Shown one piece after another: positions 16,563 to 24,000 of a stretch of DNA of 64,000 nucleotides. Below the pieces are notes generated by a model. It was not told the DNA's origin. It searched no databases and was given only the letters and a program-made list of their open reading frames with translations. The stretch is from an uncultured Bacteroidota bacterium (lineage in GTDB: Bacteria; Bacteroidota; Bacteroidia; Bacteroidales; SZUA-534). Location of the stretch: assembly GCA_946414435.1 (NCBI GenBank), contig CAMKOM010000002.1:62001-126000 (forward strand), read 5' to 3'. The translations under genes and the position numbers were made by a program. Every line of letters begins with the position of its first letter. Position 1 is the stretch's first letter.

Positions 16563-18560
16563 TCAGCGAACAACCATCCGGTTTTCGTTCATACGGCTCA
16601 TATATTGCTGGACAATGGCTTTCAATTTGGTTTCCATTTCCATCTGCTGCTGATTGTCTATTTGCCCAATCAAATTGTTTTCCAGCAATTTGTCGCTCAA
16701 TGCATAAACGGCTTTTGTCTTGGCGCCGTCAAATTGCAGCAGGTAGCCGTTCATCACAATCTGGTAGATGCCGTTGCAGTAGCTTACGGCGAATTTTTCA
16801 GATTCGGGTGTGTGCAGAAGATCCTGACCGAAAGCGATATACGGTTGGTCGTAGCCTAGATAGCTCAATAGTGTGGGCATAACATCGATTTGCTGCGCAA
16901 TACCCTTGCGGCCGCCAATAAATGTGCTGTCGCCGGGCGCGTAAAAAATGACCGGGCCGGTGAAAACGCCCAAATCGGTCTGATATTCAGCGTGGTCAGT
17001 CAGGTTGGTGTGGTCGCTGCAGATGGCAAAAACAGTGTTGTTGAACCACGGCTGCCGGCGTGCTTCGTCGAAGAAGCGGCGCAGCGAGTAGTCGGTGTAG
17101 CGGATGCCCTTATGAACAGGTAGCGGCCCTTCAGGGAAACGCTCAACGTATTTTTGCGGAATCTGGTAGGGGTGATGGCTCGATGCTGTGAAAACGGCCG
17201 TCATAAACGGCTCTTTGAACTGCGACATCTCATGGCAGAAATACTGCAGGAACGGCTCGTCCCAAATGGCCCAAAAGCCGTCGAACTCTGCATCACCGCC
17301 AAATTCAGGTTTCTGGTCGAACTCGGTGCGGCCGAAATAATCGTCGAAACCTGTGGCGCGGGCAAAGGCTTCAAAGCCCATACTGCCGTTTTTGGCGCCG
17401 TGGAAGAAGGCCGAATAGTAGCCCTTGTTTTTCAGTTCTACAGCCAGTCCGTCGAGCGAGTTGAGTGCGGCAGGGGTAAGGAAGAACGGCTCAACGAAGT
17501 AGGGGATGCTGCTGAGAACGCAGGGCATTCCGTCGATGCTCTTGCGGCCGTTTGTAAAGCTGTCGTAGAACCAAAGGCTGTGCTGCATCAAACTGTCGAT
17601 GAACGGCGTGTAGCCTTGGTACTGACCGTTTTCGAGTTCCGGATTGTAGGTGCCGATAAACTCTCGTGCAAAACTCTCGATGATGATGACAACCACATTG
17701 CGGCCTTTGCCCGGCGCGTTTTGTACTATGCTGTCAACGGGTTGGTGCACAGGCGTATAGATGGAATCGAGTTCTTCCTGTGAGAAATACGACGGCGTGA
17801 CAAACGGTTTCTTGTTGAACGTGCGCACCAGTGAGAACGGTGTGTTCAGAATCAGCGGCGCTTCAACCGGATTGCTGATGTATTGGTTTGCATTACTGAT
17901 GGTTATAGGTCGCGTGCTACGGTCGATGCCGCCGCGCATTCCGCCAATGCAGAGAAGCAGAACCGCCGCCATAAACACTGCTCGCAAAGCGTAGTATTTG
18001 ATGTAGCCCACAGTGCCCGAAATCTTCTTTCCGACAAGCGGGTTCTGATATAAAACAATCAACATCAGCAGAATAGCCACGCCAACAATTATCAGGTACC
18101 AAGAGTGCAGCGCTTCGGTTGCAAACACCGACACAAGGTTGTCTTCGTTGCTGAATTCGGCGAAAACCGTGCCAGTGGTGCGCCGTCCGGTGTAGCGGAA
18201 GTAAACCACATCGCAAAGATTGGCCACCACACCGATGGTGTTAAAAGTCACATAAACCGATTTGACAACAATCCCGTAAATGCGGCTCATCTCTTTGAAA
18301 TGCAGCGGAATCAGTGCAAGCACCAGAAATGCAAGGTTCATATAGATGATACCCGACGTATCGAATACGAGTGAGCCTTTGACAAGATTGAAAAAGTTGT
18401 CGGTCAGGATTTTACCTTCATAGTAGCTGTAGTTGGCCGCCAGAAAAACCACGCGGCACAGGAAATAGCAGAAATAGACAAGGGCGATATCGAACGCCAC
18501 ATTCAAAAACGATTTGGCGAGCGTTGTTTCGCCATTTCTGAAAATCTTTATTTGCTTCAT
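16563..18560 (-). CDS. LtaS-like membrane sulfatase-fold phosphotransferase
   Basis: A 665-residue inner-membrane protein. Five hydrophobic segments fall within residues ~18-215 (near 20-40, 65-85, 95-115, 150-172 and 190-210). A periplasmic sulfatase-fold catalytic domain follows (about 285-620). Recognisable parts are VVVIIIESFARE with metal ligand Glu295, FTNGRKSIDG with the likely nucleophile Ser341 (or Thr336), and the later metal-binding SDH in AICSDHTNLTDH. The architecture is that of lipoteichoic acid synthase and related phosphoglycerol or phosphoethanolamine transferases. In a Gram-negative Bacteroidales it presumably adds phosphoglycerol-type groups to an envelope glycan or lipid; the acceptor is unknown. 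It sits 39 bases downstream of the TonB-domain array on the same strand. A minus-strand TATCTTTG box (18584-18591) lies just upstream. Confidence 0.82.
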   Translation of the reverse strand: MKQIKIFRNGETTLAKSFLNVAFDIALVYFCYFLCRVVFLAANYSYYEGKILTDNFFNLVKGSLVFDTSGIIYMNLAFLVLALIPLHFKEMSRIYGIVVKSVYVTFNTIGVVANLCDVVYFRYTGRRTTGTVFAEFSNEDNLVSVFATEALHSWYLIIVGVAILLMLIVLYQNPLVGKKISGTVGYIKYYALRAVFMAAVLLLCIGGMRGGIDRSTRPITISNANQYISNPVEAPLILNTPFSLVRTFNKKPFVTPSYFSQEELDSIYTPVHQPVDSIVQNAPGKGRNVVVIIIESFAREFIGTYNPELENGQYQGYTPFIDSLMQHSLWFYDSFTNGRKSIDGMPCVLSSIPYFVEPFFLTPAALNSLDGLAVELKNKGYYSAFFHGAKNGSMGFEAFARATGFDDYFGRTEFDQKPEFGGDAEFDGFWAIWDEPFLQYFCHEMSQFKEPFMTAVFTASSHHPYQIPQKYVERFPEGPLPVHKGIRYTDYSLRRFFDEARRQPWFNNTVFAICSDHTNLTDHAEYQTDLGVFTGPVIFYAPGDSTFIGGRKGIAQQIDVMPTLLSYLGYDQPYIAFGQDLLHTPESEKFAVSYCNGIYQIVMNGYLLQFDGAKTKAVYALSDKLLENNLIGQIDNQQQMEMETKLKAIVQQYMSRMNENRMVVR

Positions 18561-18599
18561 ATCGTTGCACTCTTTGCGAGCGGCAAAGATAATGGGAAA

Positions 18600-19445
18600 T
18601 TAATCCATCTGAAAATCAATAGGCACAGTGTACGACACGTTTTTGGGAACCCACACTTTTTCGCCATCAACTCTTTTGCTTTGCTCCCCGGGTTTCCACT
18701 TAGGCAAACTTTGTATCACACGAATGGCTTCTTTATCCAATATAGGGTCAACGCCCCTTGCTATTTGGGGATTTACCACATCGCCTTCTTTATTGATTAC
18801 AAACTGAACAAAAACCTTTCCCGACAAGCCTTTTGCCTTCGCTTCTTCGGGATAGACGGTGTTTTCTTTAATATATTCGCGCAAAGCTATATCACCGCCG
18901 GGGAATTCGGGCATGTGCTCAACAATGAAGAACACTTCCTCCTGTTCTTCGCCTTTAATTGATAATTCAACAGGAATGTTCATCGATACCCGGGCAAGCA
19001 CCTTCGTCACTTTGCCCGATTTCGACTCGTATCGCATGCCGGGCGTCCATTTTGGCATACTCTTTACCCAACCAATCACTTTTTCGTTGATTTCAGCATC
19101 AAGGCTTGAGGTAATCTTCACATTTTCAGGCTCAACCGTGCCGTCTTTGCCAATAACAACCTGCACGAACACTTTACCCCATATGTTTTTTTTCGATTCC
19201 CAACTCTGCATTTTGTCAGCGAAATATTTTTTCATAGCCGCTTCACCACCGGGAAAGTCGGGCATAATTTTAACCGAAGTATATATGGTGTTGTCGTCGT
19301 CGATAATCGGCTGGTCGGGATTAGCGGTGCTGTCCTTTGGAATAATTATTTGCGCGTTGGTGCTATTACTCTGCGCATAGCCGGTTGTGCAAATAGCGGC
19401 AAGCGTAAAGACCAACATTATTTTGATGGCGTATCGTGCGTTCAT
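18600..19445 (-). CDS. Periplasmic protein with two TonB C-terminal domains
   Basis: A 281-residue protein starting with a cleavable-looking signal peptide ending in TTGYAQ instead of the membrane anchor of a true TonB. Two TonB_C domains follow: one at about 55-165 (MPDFPGGEAAMKKYF, then VFVQVVIGKDGTVEPENVKI, MPKWTPG) and one at about 178-281 (MPEFPGGDIALREYIKEN, VFVQFVINKEGDV, LDKEAIRVIQSLPKWKPGE, VSYTVPIDF). There is no proline-rich periplasm-spanning linker, so it cannot couple to ExbB/ExbD in the usual way. It may bind TonB boxes or other periplasmic partners, which is inference. It is the last gene of a six-gene TonB-domain array and begins 7 bases after the preceding gene. Confidence 0.85.
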   Translation of the reverse strand: MNARYAIKIMLVFTLAAICTTGYAQSNSTNAQIIIPKDSTANPDQPIIDDDNTIYTSVKIMPDFPGGEAAMKKYFADKMQSWESKKNIWGKVFVQVVIGKDGTVEPENVKITSSLDAEINEKVIGWVKSMPKWTPGMRYESKSGKVTKVLARVSMNIPVELSIKGEEQEEVFFIVEHMPEFPGGDIALREYIKENTVYPEEAKAKGLSGKVFVQFVINKEGDVVNPQIARGVDPILDKEAIRVIQSLPKWKPGEQSKRVDGEKVWVPKNVSYTVPIDFQMD

Positions 19446-19452
19446 ATCAGTG

Positions 19453-19986
19453 CTATTTGAATATTTGGATTGAGTTAATCTGTCCGTTTCGGATGCGGAA
19501 CAATATATTCCCTTGCGTTCTTACGGGCACTCTCTCTGTTTCACCATATTTATACAAATGGCGGTAGGCGGGTTCGAATTTGGGCAAACTTTTCACCAAA
19601 CGAATAACTTCTGCGTCAAGTGCGGGTTCGATGCCCTTGTATTTGCCTCCAATGTCGGTAGGGATGCGTACGCGTTCGGGCTCAATTTGGCCGTCTTTAC
19701 CTATCACAAAAGAAACAAGAACAAGTCCATTCAATTTGGGGTCTTTTGCCGATTCCGGATAAACCAAATTATCGATAATATATTGGCGTAAAACAGAATC
19801 TCCTCCGGGGAATTGAGCTATTTCATGTGGATTAGCCCATATGGTAGTATCGGTTACCGGCTGGACGGATGCACTATTACTTGGAACAATAATTGACTGA
19901 TTGTCTGTGGTTTGGCATATGCAATTTGTGCAAATGGCCGCAAAAGCAACGGCCAGAATGGTTTTGATTGTGAGATTTGCGTTCAT
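19453..19986 (-). CDS. Periplasmic TonB C-terminal-domain protein
   Basis: A 177-residue exported protein: signal peptide (MNANLTIKTILAVAFAAICT) followed by a single TonB_C domain with QFPGGDSVLRQYIIDNLVYP, LVSFVIGKDGQIEPERVRIP, and LDAEVIRLVKSLPKFEPAY. The end of the domain departs from the norm: instead of the usual VxYTVPVxF strand it reads ERVPVRTQGNILFRIRNGQ. Its nucleotide sequence across residues ~40-170 is nearly the same as that of the 21790-22347 gene, indicating recent duplication or gene conversion, while the N-termini differ. It lies 11 bases after the 19998 gene and 7 bases before the 18600 gene, so all three are probably co-transcribed. Confidence 0.83.
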   Translation of the reverse strand: MNANLTIKTILAVAFAAICTNCICQTTDNQSIIVPSNSASVQPVTDTTIWANPHEIAQFPGGDSVLRQYIIDNLVYPESAKDPKLNGLVLVSFVIGKDGQIEPERVRIPTDIGGKYKGIEPALDAEVIRLVKSLPKFEPAYRHLYKYGETERVPVRTQGNILFRIRNGQINSIQIFK

Positions 19987-19997
19987 ACTATTTTCTC

Positions 19998-20492
19998 CTA
20001 TTTTATCTCGAAAGCAACAGGCACAGTGTACGACACACGCAAAGGTTTACCGCCTTGCGTGCCGGGTTTCCATTTGGGCAGAGTTTTGATAACGCGAATG
20101 GCTTCGGCGTCGAGTAGCGGGTCAGCGCCGCGATAGTTGCCGTCAGAATCAACTGCAATCTTTACGCTTTCGGGCTCAATTGCGCCATCTTTGCCAATCA
20201 CAAACGTCACAAAAACCTTTCCTTGAATCTTTTTGTCTTTTGCTTCTTGGGGATAAACAATGTTTTCTGCAATATACTTGCGCATAGCGATATCGCCGTT
20301 AGGAAATTGGGGCATTTTCTCAACAATAAAGAAAACGTTGTTGTCGTCTTCGGTTGCTGACTGATTGGCGGCCGCGGCATTTTGCTCTTTTGAAACAGCG
20401 GACTCGTTGGCGTTGTTTTGTGCATAGCCAGTTGTGCAAATTGCAACAAACGAAGCAAGAATAGCGGTTCGGAAAGTTTTTAGAGTATTCAT
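19998..20492 (-). CDS. Periplasmic TonB C-terminal-domain protein
   Basis: A 164-residue exported protein. After a signal peptide ending CTTGYAQ and a ~30-residue Asn/Ala/Glu-rich spacer comes one TonB_C domain: MPQFPNGDIAMRKYIAENIV (with FPNG in place of the usual FPGG), VFVTFVIGKDGAIEPESVKI, DAEAIRVIKTLPKWKPG and a canonical end LRVSYTVPVAFEI. No transmembrane anchor or proline-rich linker is present. A -7-like TACCTTTG box on the minus strand (20521-20528) precedes it after a 100-base gap from the anchored TonB gene, so it probably heads a three-gene transcript with the next two TonB-domain genes. Confidence 0.85.
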   Translation of the reverse strand: MNTLKTFRTAILASFVAICTTGYAQNNANESAVSKEQNAAAANQSATEDDNNVFFIVEKMPQFPNGDIAMRKYIAENIVYPQEAKDKKIQGKVFVTFVIGKDGAIEPESVKIAVDSDGNYRGADPLLDAEAIRVIKTLPKWKPGTQGGKPLRVSYTVPVAFEIK

Positions 20493-20592
20493 AATGATAT
20501 GATTTAGAAGCTTGTTTTGCCAAAGGTAAAGAAAAGAAATTCAACTTATCATCTTGTCAGCCGTTTTTAAGCCGGTTATAAGAAATGCGTCT

Positions 20593-21270
20593 TTATCTAA
20601 GAGCGAAATCGAACCAAAGGGGTTGCAATGATTTTACAGGTTTGCCACGGATTTTGCCGGGAATCCAGTTCGGCATATTCTTCACCACACGGATGGCTTC
20701 TTTGTCTAGGGTGGGGTCAACGCTATTTGTAACCAGCACATCGCCGATTTCACCCTTCTCGTCAATCACAAACAGAACATTAACCGTTCCCGAAATCTTG
20801 TTTTTTCGGGCATTCTTGGGGTATTTTGTGTGTTCAATCAGATATTTGCGTAGAGCATCTTCACCGCCGGGGAACTCAGGAATTTCCTCAACAATCACGA
20901 AAATCTCATCCTCATCTTCTTTCTCCTCTTGCCTTTCGACAACGATTATCTCAGTCTCTTGGTCGGGTTCAATGTCTTCAATTTCAAGCTCATCGTCAAG
21001 GTTGGTATCATCGTCCACAATGTTGATAATCTCGGCAACTTTCGGAACTTCCGGCGGTGGAGGAGGTGTTGTCGTCTGCTGGCGGGTGATGGGCACGATT
21101 CCCTCTTCGGCAATCACTGTTTTGAGCTCGCCGAAAACAACGGTGTTTTTTGTATGGACAGAGTAGTTGAGGGTGAGAAGTACTGCGCTTATCGCAATCA
21201 CAAACCCCACCTCCAAAAACAAACCACTGTAGCGTCTTAAATCGACTTTGGGATTCTTTTTAAGTTCCAA
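20593..21270 (-). CDS. tonB: Energy transducer TonB
   Basis: A 225-residue canonical TonB, the only complete one in the array. Its N-terminus MELKKNPKVDLRRYSGLFLE followed by the membrane segment VGFVIAISAVLLTLNYSV is the standard Bacteroidota TonB start and requires a TTG initiation codon at 21268-21270; no ATG lies between it and the membrane segment. A linker with TPPPPPEVPKV and a long acidic stretch spans the periplasm. The C-terminal domain (about 130-225) has IPEFPGGEDALRKYLIEHTK, VNVLFVIDEKGEIGDVLV and LDKEAIRVVKNMPNWIPGK. TonB transmits proton-motive force from ExbB/ExbD to outer-membrane receptors. exbB/exbD are not in the window. A 92-base gap precedes it, so it may have its own promoter. 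Confidence 0.92.
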   Translation of the reverse strand: MELKKNPKVDLRRYSGLFLEVGFVIAISAVLLTLNYSVHTKNTVVFGELKTVIAEEGIVPITRQQTTTPPPPPEVPKVAEIINIVDDDTNLDDELEIEDIEPDQETEIIVVERQEEKEDEDEIFVIVEEIPEFPGGEDALRKYLIEHTKYPKNARKNKISGTVNVLFVIDEKGEIGDVLVTNSVDPTLDKEAIRVVKNMPNWIPGKIRGKPVKSLQPLWFDFALR

Positions 21271-21362
21271 AACTTCAACTGTTTTTCAAACGACAAAATA
21301 TAATATGTCACATTTTATCTGAAAGACGTTGTTTTGCCCGAAAAGTTAATCGTGAAATATAA

Positions 21363-21788
21363 TTATTCTGTCTTTTCTAACGGAACAATCACTGCTATGG
21401 TGTATGCCATTCTAACCGGTTTCCCATGCTGCACGGTTTTAGGAAGAATCTCTTTGGGGATACTCTGCACAACACGGATAGCTTCTTTATCCAGCAAAGG
21501 GTCAATACCTCTGGAAACTTTCACATTTTCAATATCTCCAGTTTCGCTCACAACAAAACTTACGAACACCTTTCCTTTCAACCCTTTGCTTTTCGCTTCT
21601 TCGGGGTATTTCAAATTGTCGGCAATATATCTGTGCAAAGCGGATTCGGCGTCGGGAAATTCAGACATATCTGAAACAATGACAGATTCGTCTGTTTGAG
21701 CTGCGCTGTTGTTTTGCGCGTAGCCAGTTGTGTAAATAGCGGCAAATGCAATGGTCAGAATGGTTTTGAATATGCGTGGTACATTCAT
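21363..21788 (-). CDS. Small periplasmic TonB C-terminal-domain protein
   Basis: At 141 residues this is the shortest member of the array: signal peptide (ending TTGYAQ) plus a single TonB_C domain and almost nothing else. Motifs are MSEFPDAESALHRYIADNLK (FPDAE replacing FPGGD), VFVSFVVSETGDIENVKVSR, LDKEAIRVVQSIPKEILPK (an Ile-Leu replacing the usual W-x-PG), and GKPVRMAYTIAVIVPL. The loss of FPGG and of the tryptophan suggests this copy is drifting from the ancestral binding surface. Its ATG lies one base after the stop codon of the 21790 gene, so the two are translationally coupled. Confidence 0.82.
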   Translation of the reverse strand: MNVPRIFKTILTIAFAAIYTTGYAQNNSAAQTDESVIVSDMSEFPDAESALHRYIADNLKYPEEAKSKGLKGKVFVSFVVSETGDIENVKVSRGIDPLLDKEAIRVVQSIPKEILPKTVQHGKPVRMAYTIAVIVPLEKTE

Positions 21789-21789
21789 G

Positions 21790-22347
21790 TTATCTGAAAT
21801 TAATGATTAATATTTCAACTGAACTAATCTGCCCGTTTCGGATGCGGACCAATATATCCCCTTGAGTTCTTACGGGCACTCTCTCTATTTCACCATATTT
21901 ATATAAATGGCGGTAGGCAGGTTCGAATTTTGGCAAACTTTTCACCACACGAATGATTTCTGCGTCAAGCGCAGGTTCGATGCCTCTGTATTTGCCTCCA
22001 ATGTCGGTAGGGATGCGTACACGTTCGGGCTCAATTTGCCCGTCTTTACCTATCACAAAAGAAACCGGAACATGTCCATTCAAATTGGGGTCTTTTGCCG
22101 ATTCCGGATAAACCAAATTGTCGATAATATATTGGCGTAAAGCCGAATCTCCACCAGGAAATTGCGCTCTTTCATGGGGATTAGCCCATATAGTGGTGTC
22201 GATAACCGGTTGGTCGGCAGTGCTGTCCTTTGTGATAATAATTGGTTCGTCAGAATTGGCGGTGCCATTGTTCTGTGCATAACCCGTTGAGCATATTGCG
22301 CCAAACGCAAATGTAGTAATAGCCTGAAGTACGTGTTTAGTGTTCAT
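21790..22347 (-). CDS. Periplasmic TonB C-terminal-domain protein
   Basis: A 185-residue exported protein and the first gene of the array. Signal peptide (to STGYAQ), a short spacer, then a TonB_C domain with AQFPGGDSALRQYIIDNLVY, VSFVIGKDGQIEPERVRIP and LDAEIIRVVKSLPKFEPAY. As in the 19453 gene, the final strand is replaced by VPVRTQGDILVRIRNGQISS. Its middle ~380 bases are close to identical with that gene. A TAGCTTTG box on the minus strand (22370-22377), inside a small palindrome TTGTTAG-TCAAAG-CTAACAA, lies 23 bases upstream of the ATG and could be the -7 element; I see no convincing -33 partner. Confidence 0.83.
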   Translation of the reverse strand: MNTKHVLQAITTFAFGAICSTGYAQNNGTANSDEPIIITKDSTADQPVIDTTIWANPHERAQFPGGDSALRQYIIDNLVYPESAKDPNLNGHVPVSFVIGKDGQIEPERVRIPTDIGGKYRGIEPALDAEIIRVVKSLPKFEPAYRHLYKYGEIERVPVRTQGDILVRIRNGQISSVEILIINFR

Positions 22348-22417
22348 AATGTGAGAATTAATTGTTAGTCAAAGCTAACAAAAAAATCTCACTTTAACAC
22401 TTCTTCCGCCAGTTTTT

Positions 22418-23731
22418 TCACACAAACATCGAATAGTAAATGGGCAAGTATGAAATGCCGTTGCTCACGGTTGTCTGGCGCTCGTTCGAGAATACAATTG
22501 CACGTCGGATTCCATAATCAGCGTTTTGTATGAAATGCGACAGAGCGCTGTGTTCCTTATAATTTTTGCCCGATTTAACTTCTATCGGTAATACCGATAG
22601 ACTGTTGTAATCATCGACAAGGAAATCGACTTCGCCGTTCTTTTTGTTGTCGTAGTATGTCAGTTTGTGCCCGTGGGCGTGCAGTTCCTGCGCAACCACC
22701 GATTCATAGACAGTGCCTAGATTTATGCTTTTTACATCGTCAAGAATGGCGCGTATGTTATTGGCATACAACAAATTCGTTAGAATACCAACATCGTTAA
22801 GGTAGAGTTTGAGAAGGTTTTTCTTCTGCGACTCCAAAAGCGGAAATTTCGGATTCGACACGGCTCTGACTTCCAATGTAATGCCAGCTTGTATCAGATA
22901 TTCGAACTCGTCGCAATAATCGTTGAAGCGGCGGCCTTTGCGGTTTTCAATGTTCTGAACCACAATCCGTTTCTTCTTGTTCTCGAGCGCCGAAGGGATA
23001 AAATCGTAAACAGTCTTGATTTTCATCTTATTCTCGCTGTCGTATTTTGCCGCGTCGAGTCCGTAATATTCGTGAATCTCACTTTGAATGCCACGTATAT
23101 TATTGATATTCATGTCGGTTATAAAATTATTGACAGCATCGGGCATTCCGCCTGTAAGCAGATAGTTTTTGAACAGTTTCATAATCCGCGTGTGCGTTCC
23201 CTCATCAAGTGGCTGCCCGTCGACGAAACGTTGGTGCAATGTGTCGATAACAAAACCATCGACGCCGTTAGCAATCAAAAACTCTTCGAAATCAAGTGGA
23301 TACATTTGTACACGGCGGATACTTCCAATGGGTATAGAAAGTGTGCGTGCAAGCGTGACGCCCAGCAGCGAGCCGCTTGCAATGTAGGTGAAGCGCCCGT
23401 CCTGCTGCAGAAATTTGAGCATTGTCAGCAGATAGGGATAGGCTTGAATCTCATCAAGGAAAACCAGAGTGTCCTCTTTTTTGCCCAAATGTGCTTTCAA
23501 TGCGCCCAATTGTAGGTAAAAGTCTTCAACCGTGCGGGTTCGCTCGAAAACACGATTGCCGTTTAAATCGTCAAGCAAATTTATCTCGACGAAGTTTTTG
23601 AACAGTTGTTTTCCCGTTTGCCGTATTATGTAGGTCTTTCCAACCTGCCGCGCCCCGTCAATCACCAAGACTTTGTTCGAGTCTGATTTTAAGTGTTCGG
23701 TTATTGTCGCAGTTATTTTTCTGTAAAGCAT
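22418..23731 (-). CDS. AAA ATPase with C-terminal DUF4143
   Basis: A 437-residue protein of the archaeal-type ATPase/DUF4143 family, abundant in gut Bacteroidota and of unproven function. Walker A is GARQVGKT (26-33) and Walker B is TLVFLDEIQA. After the ATPase core (to ~230) and a winged-helix-like region, the C-terminal DUF4143 module contains EVDFLV and IEVKSGK, reminiscent of PD-(D/E)XK nucleases (resemblance only). The start is placed at the ATG at 23731 (MLYRKITATITEH); an upstream in-frame TTG at 23758 is less likely. Nothing in the neighbourhood suggests a partner, so it behaves as an isolated accessory gene between the TonB array and mpl. Confidence 0.87.
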   Translation of the reverse strand: MLYRKITATITEHLKSDSNKVLVIDGARQVGKTYIIRQTGKQLFKNFVEINLLDDLNGNRVFERTRTVEDFYLQLGALKAHLGKKEDTLVFLDEIQAYPYLLTMLKFLQQDGRFTYIASGSLLGVTLARTLSIPIGSIRRVQMYPLDFEEFLIANGVDGFVIDTLHQRFVDGQPLDEGTHTRIMKLFKNYLLTGGMPDAVNNFITDMNINNIRGIQSEIHEYYGLDAAKYDSENKMKIKTVYDFIPSALENKKKRIVVQNIENRKGRRFNDYCDEFEYLIQAGITLEVRAVSNPKFPLLESQKKNLLKLYLNDVGILTNLLYANNIRAILDDVKSINLGTVYESVVAQELHAHGHKLTYYDNKKNGEVDFLVDDYNSLSVLPIEVKSGKNYKEHSALSHFIQNADYGIRRAIVFSNERQTTVSNGISYLPIYYSMFV

Positions 23732-23762
23732 AATTTTAACTTTATTCAGCCGCCACAAAATT

Positions 23763-23850
23763 ACACTTTTTCCGAGTTTTTGGCTCTAAAAAACACACTT
23801 TTTCTGACTTTTTTAAGTTAAAAACAACACTTTTTCCGATTTTTTGTGTT
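23763..23850. repeat. 32-bp tandem repeat, three copies
   Basis: ACACTTTTTCCGAGTTTTTG (23763), ACACTTTTTCTGACTTTTTT (23795) and ACACTTTTTCCGATTTTTTG (23827) start exactly 32 bases apart, just upstream of the AAA/DUF4143 gene. The reverse complement of the array at 2841 reads similarly (TTTTTTCCACGTTTTTGG), so the loci look related. Confidence 0.75.
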
Positions 23851-23857
23851 TCGCAAC

Positions 23858-23929
23858 TTGCCCCAAAGGGGCAAAACAACATAGCCCAAGGCAACGCCTT
23901 GGGCTATAAACCAATTGTCCTTCTAGGAC
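23858..23929. repeat. Cluster of three perfect palindromes (REP-like element)
   Basis: TTGCCCC-AAA-GGGGCAA (23858-23874), ATAGCCCAAGGC with its exact inverse around AAC (23881-23907) and GTCCT-TCT-AGGAC (23917-23929) follow one another in the gap between the ATPase and mpl. Tandem small palindromes of this kind are typical of dispersed REP-like sequences. A second copy would be needed to prove that; none is in the window. Confidence 0.6.
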
Positions 23930-24000
23930 GTAACTTTCAGTAGTTTAATCGCCTATCAGATTTGACGGCAAAGGAGCATAACACCGATTTACCAAACCAA

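Noticed and set aside
22370-22381. Palindrome TTGTTAG-TCAAAG-CTAACAA as a terminator for the AAA/DUF4143 gene
   Set aside because: The T-run lies before, not after, the hairpin on the minus strand; the sequence fits better as part of the promoter of the 21790 gene.
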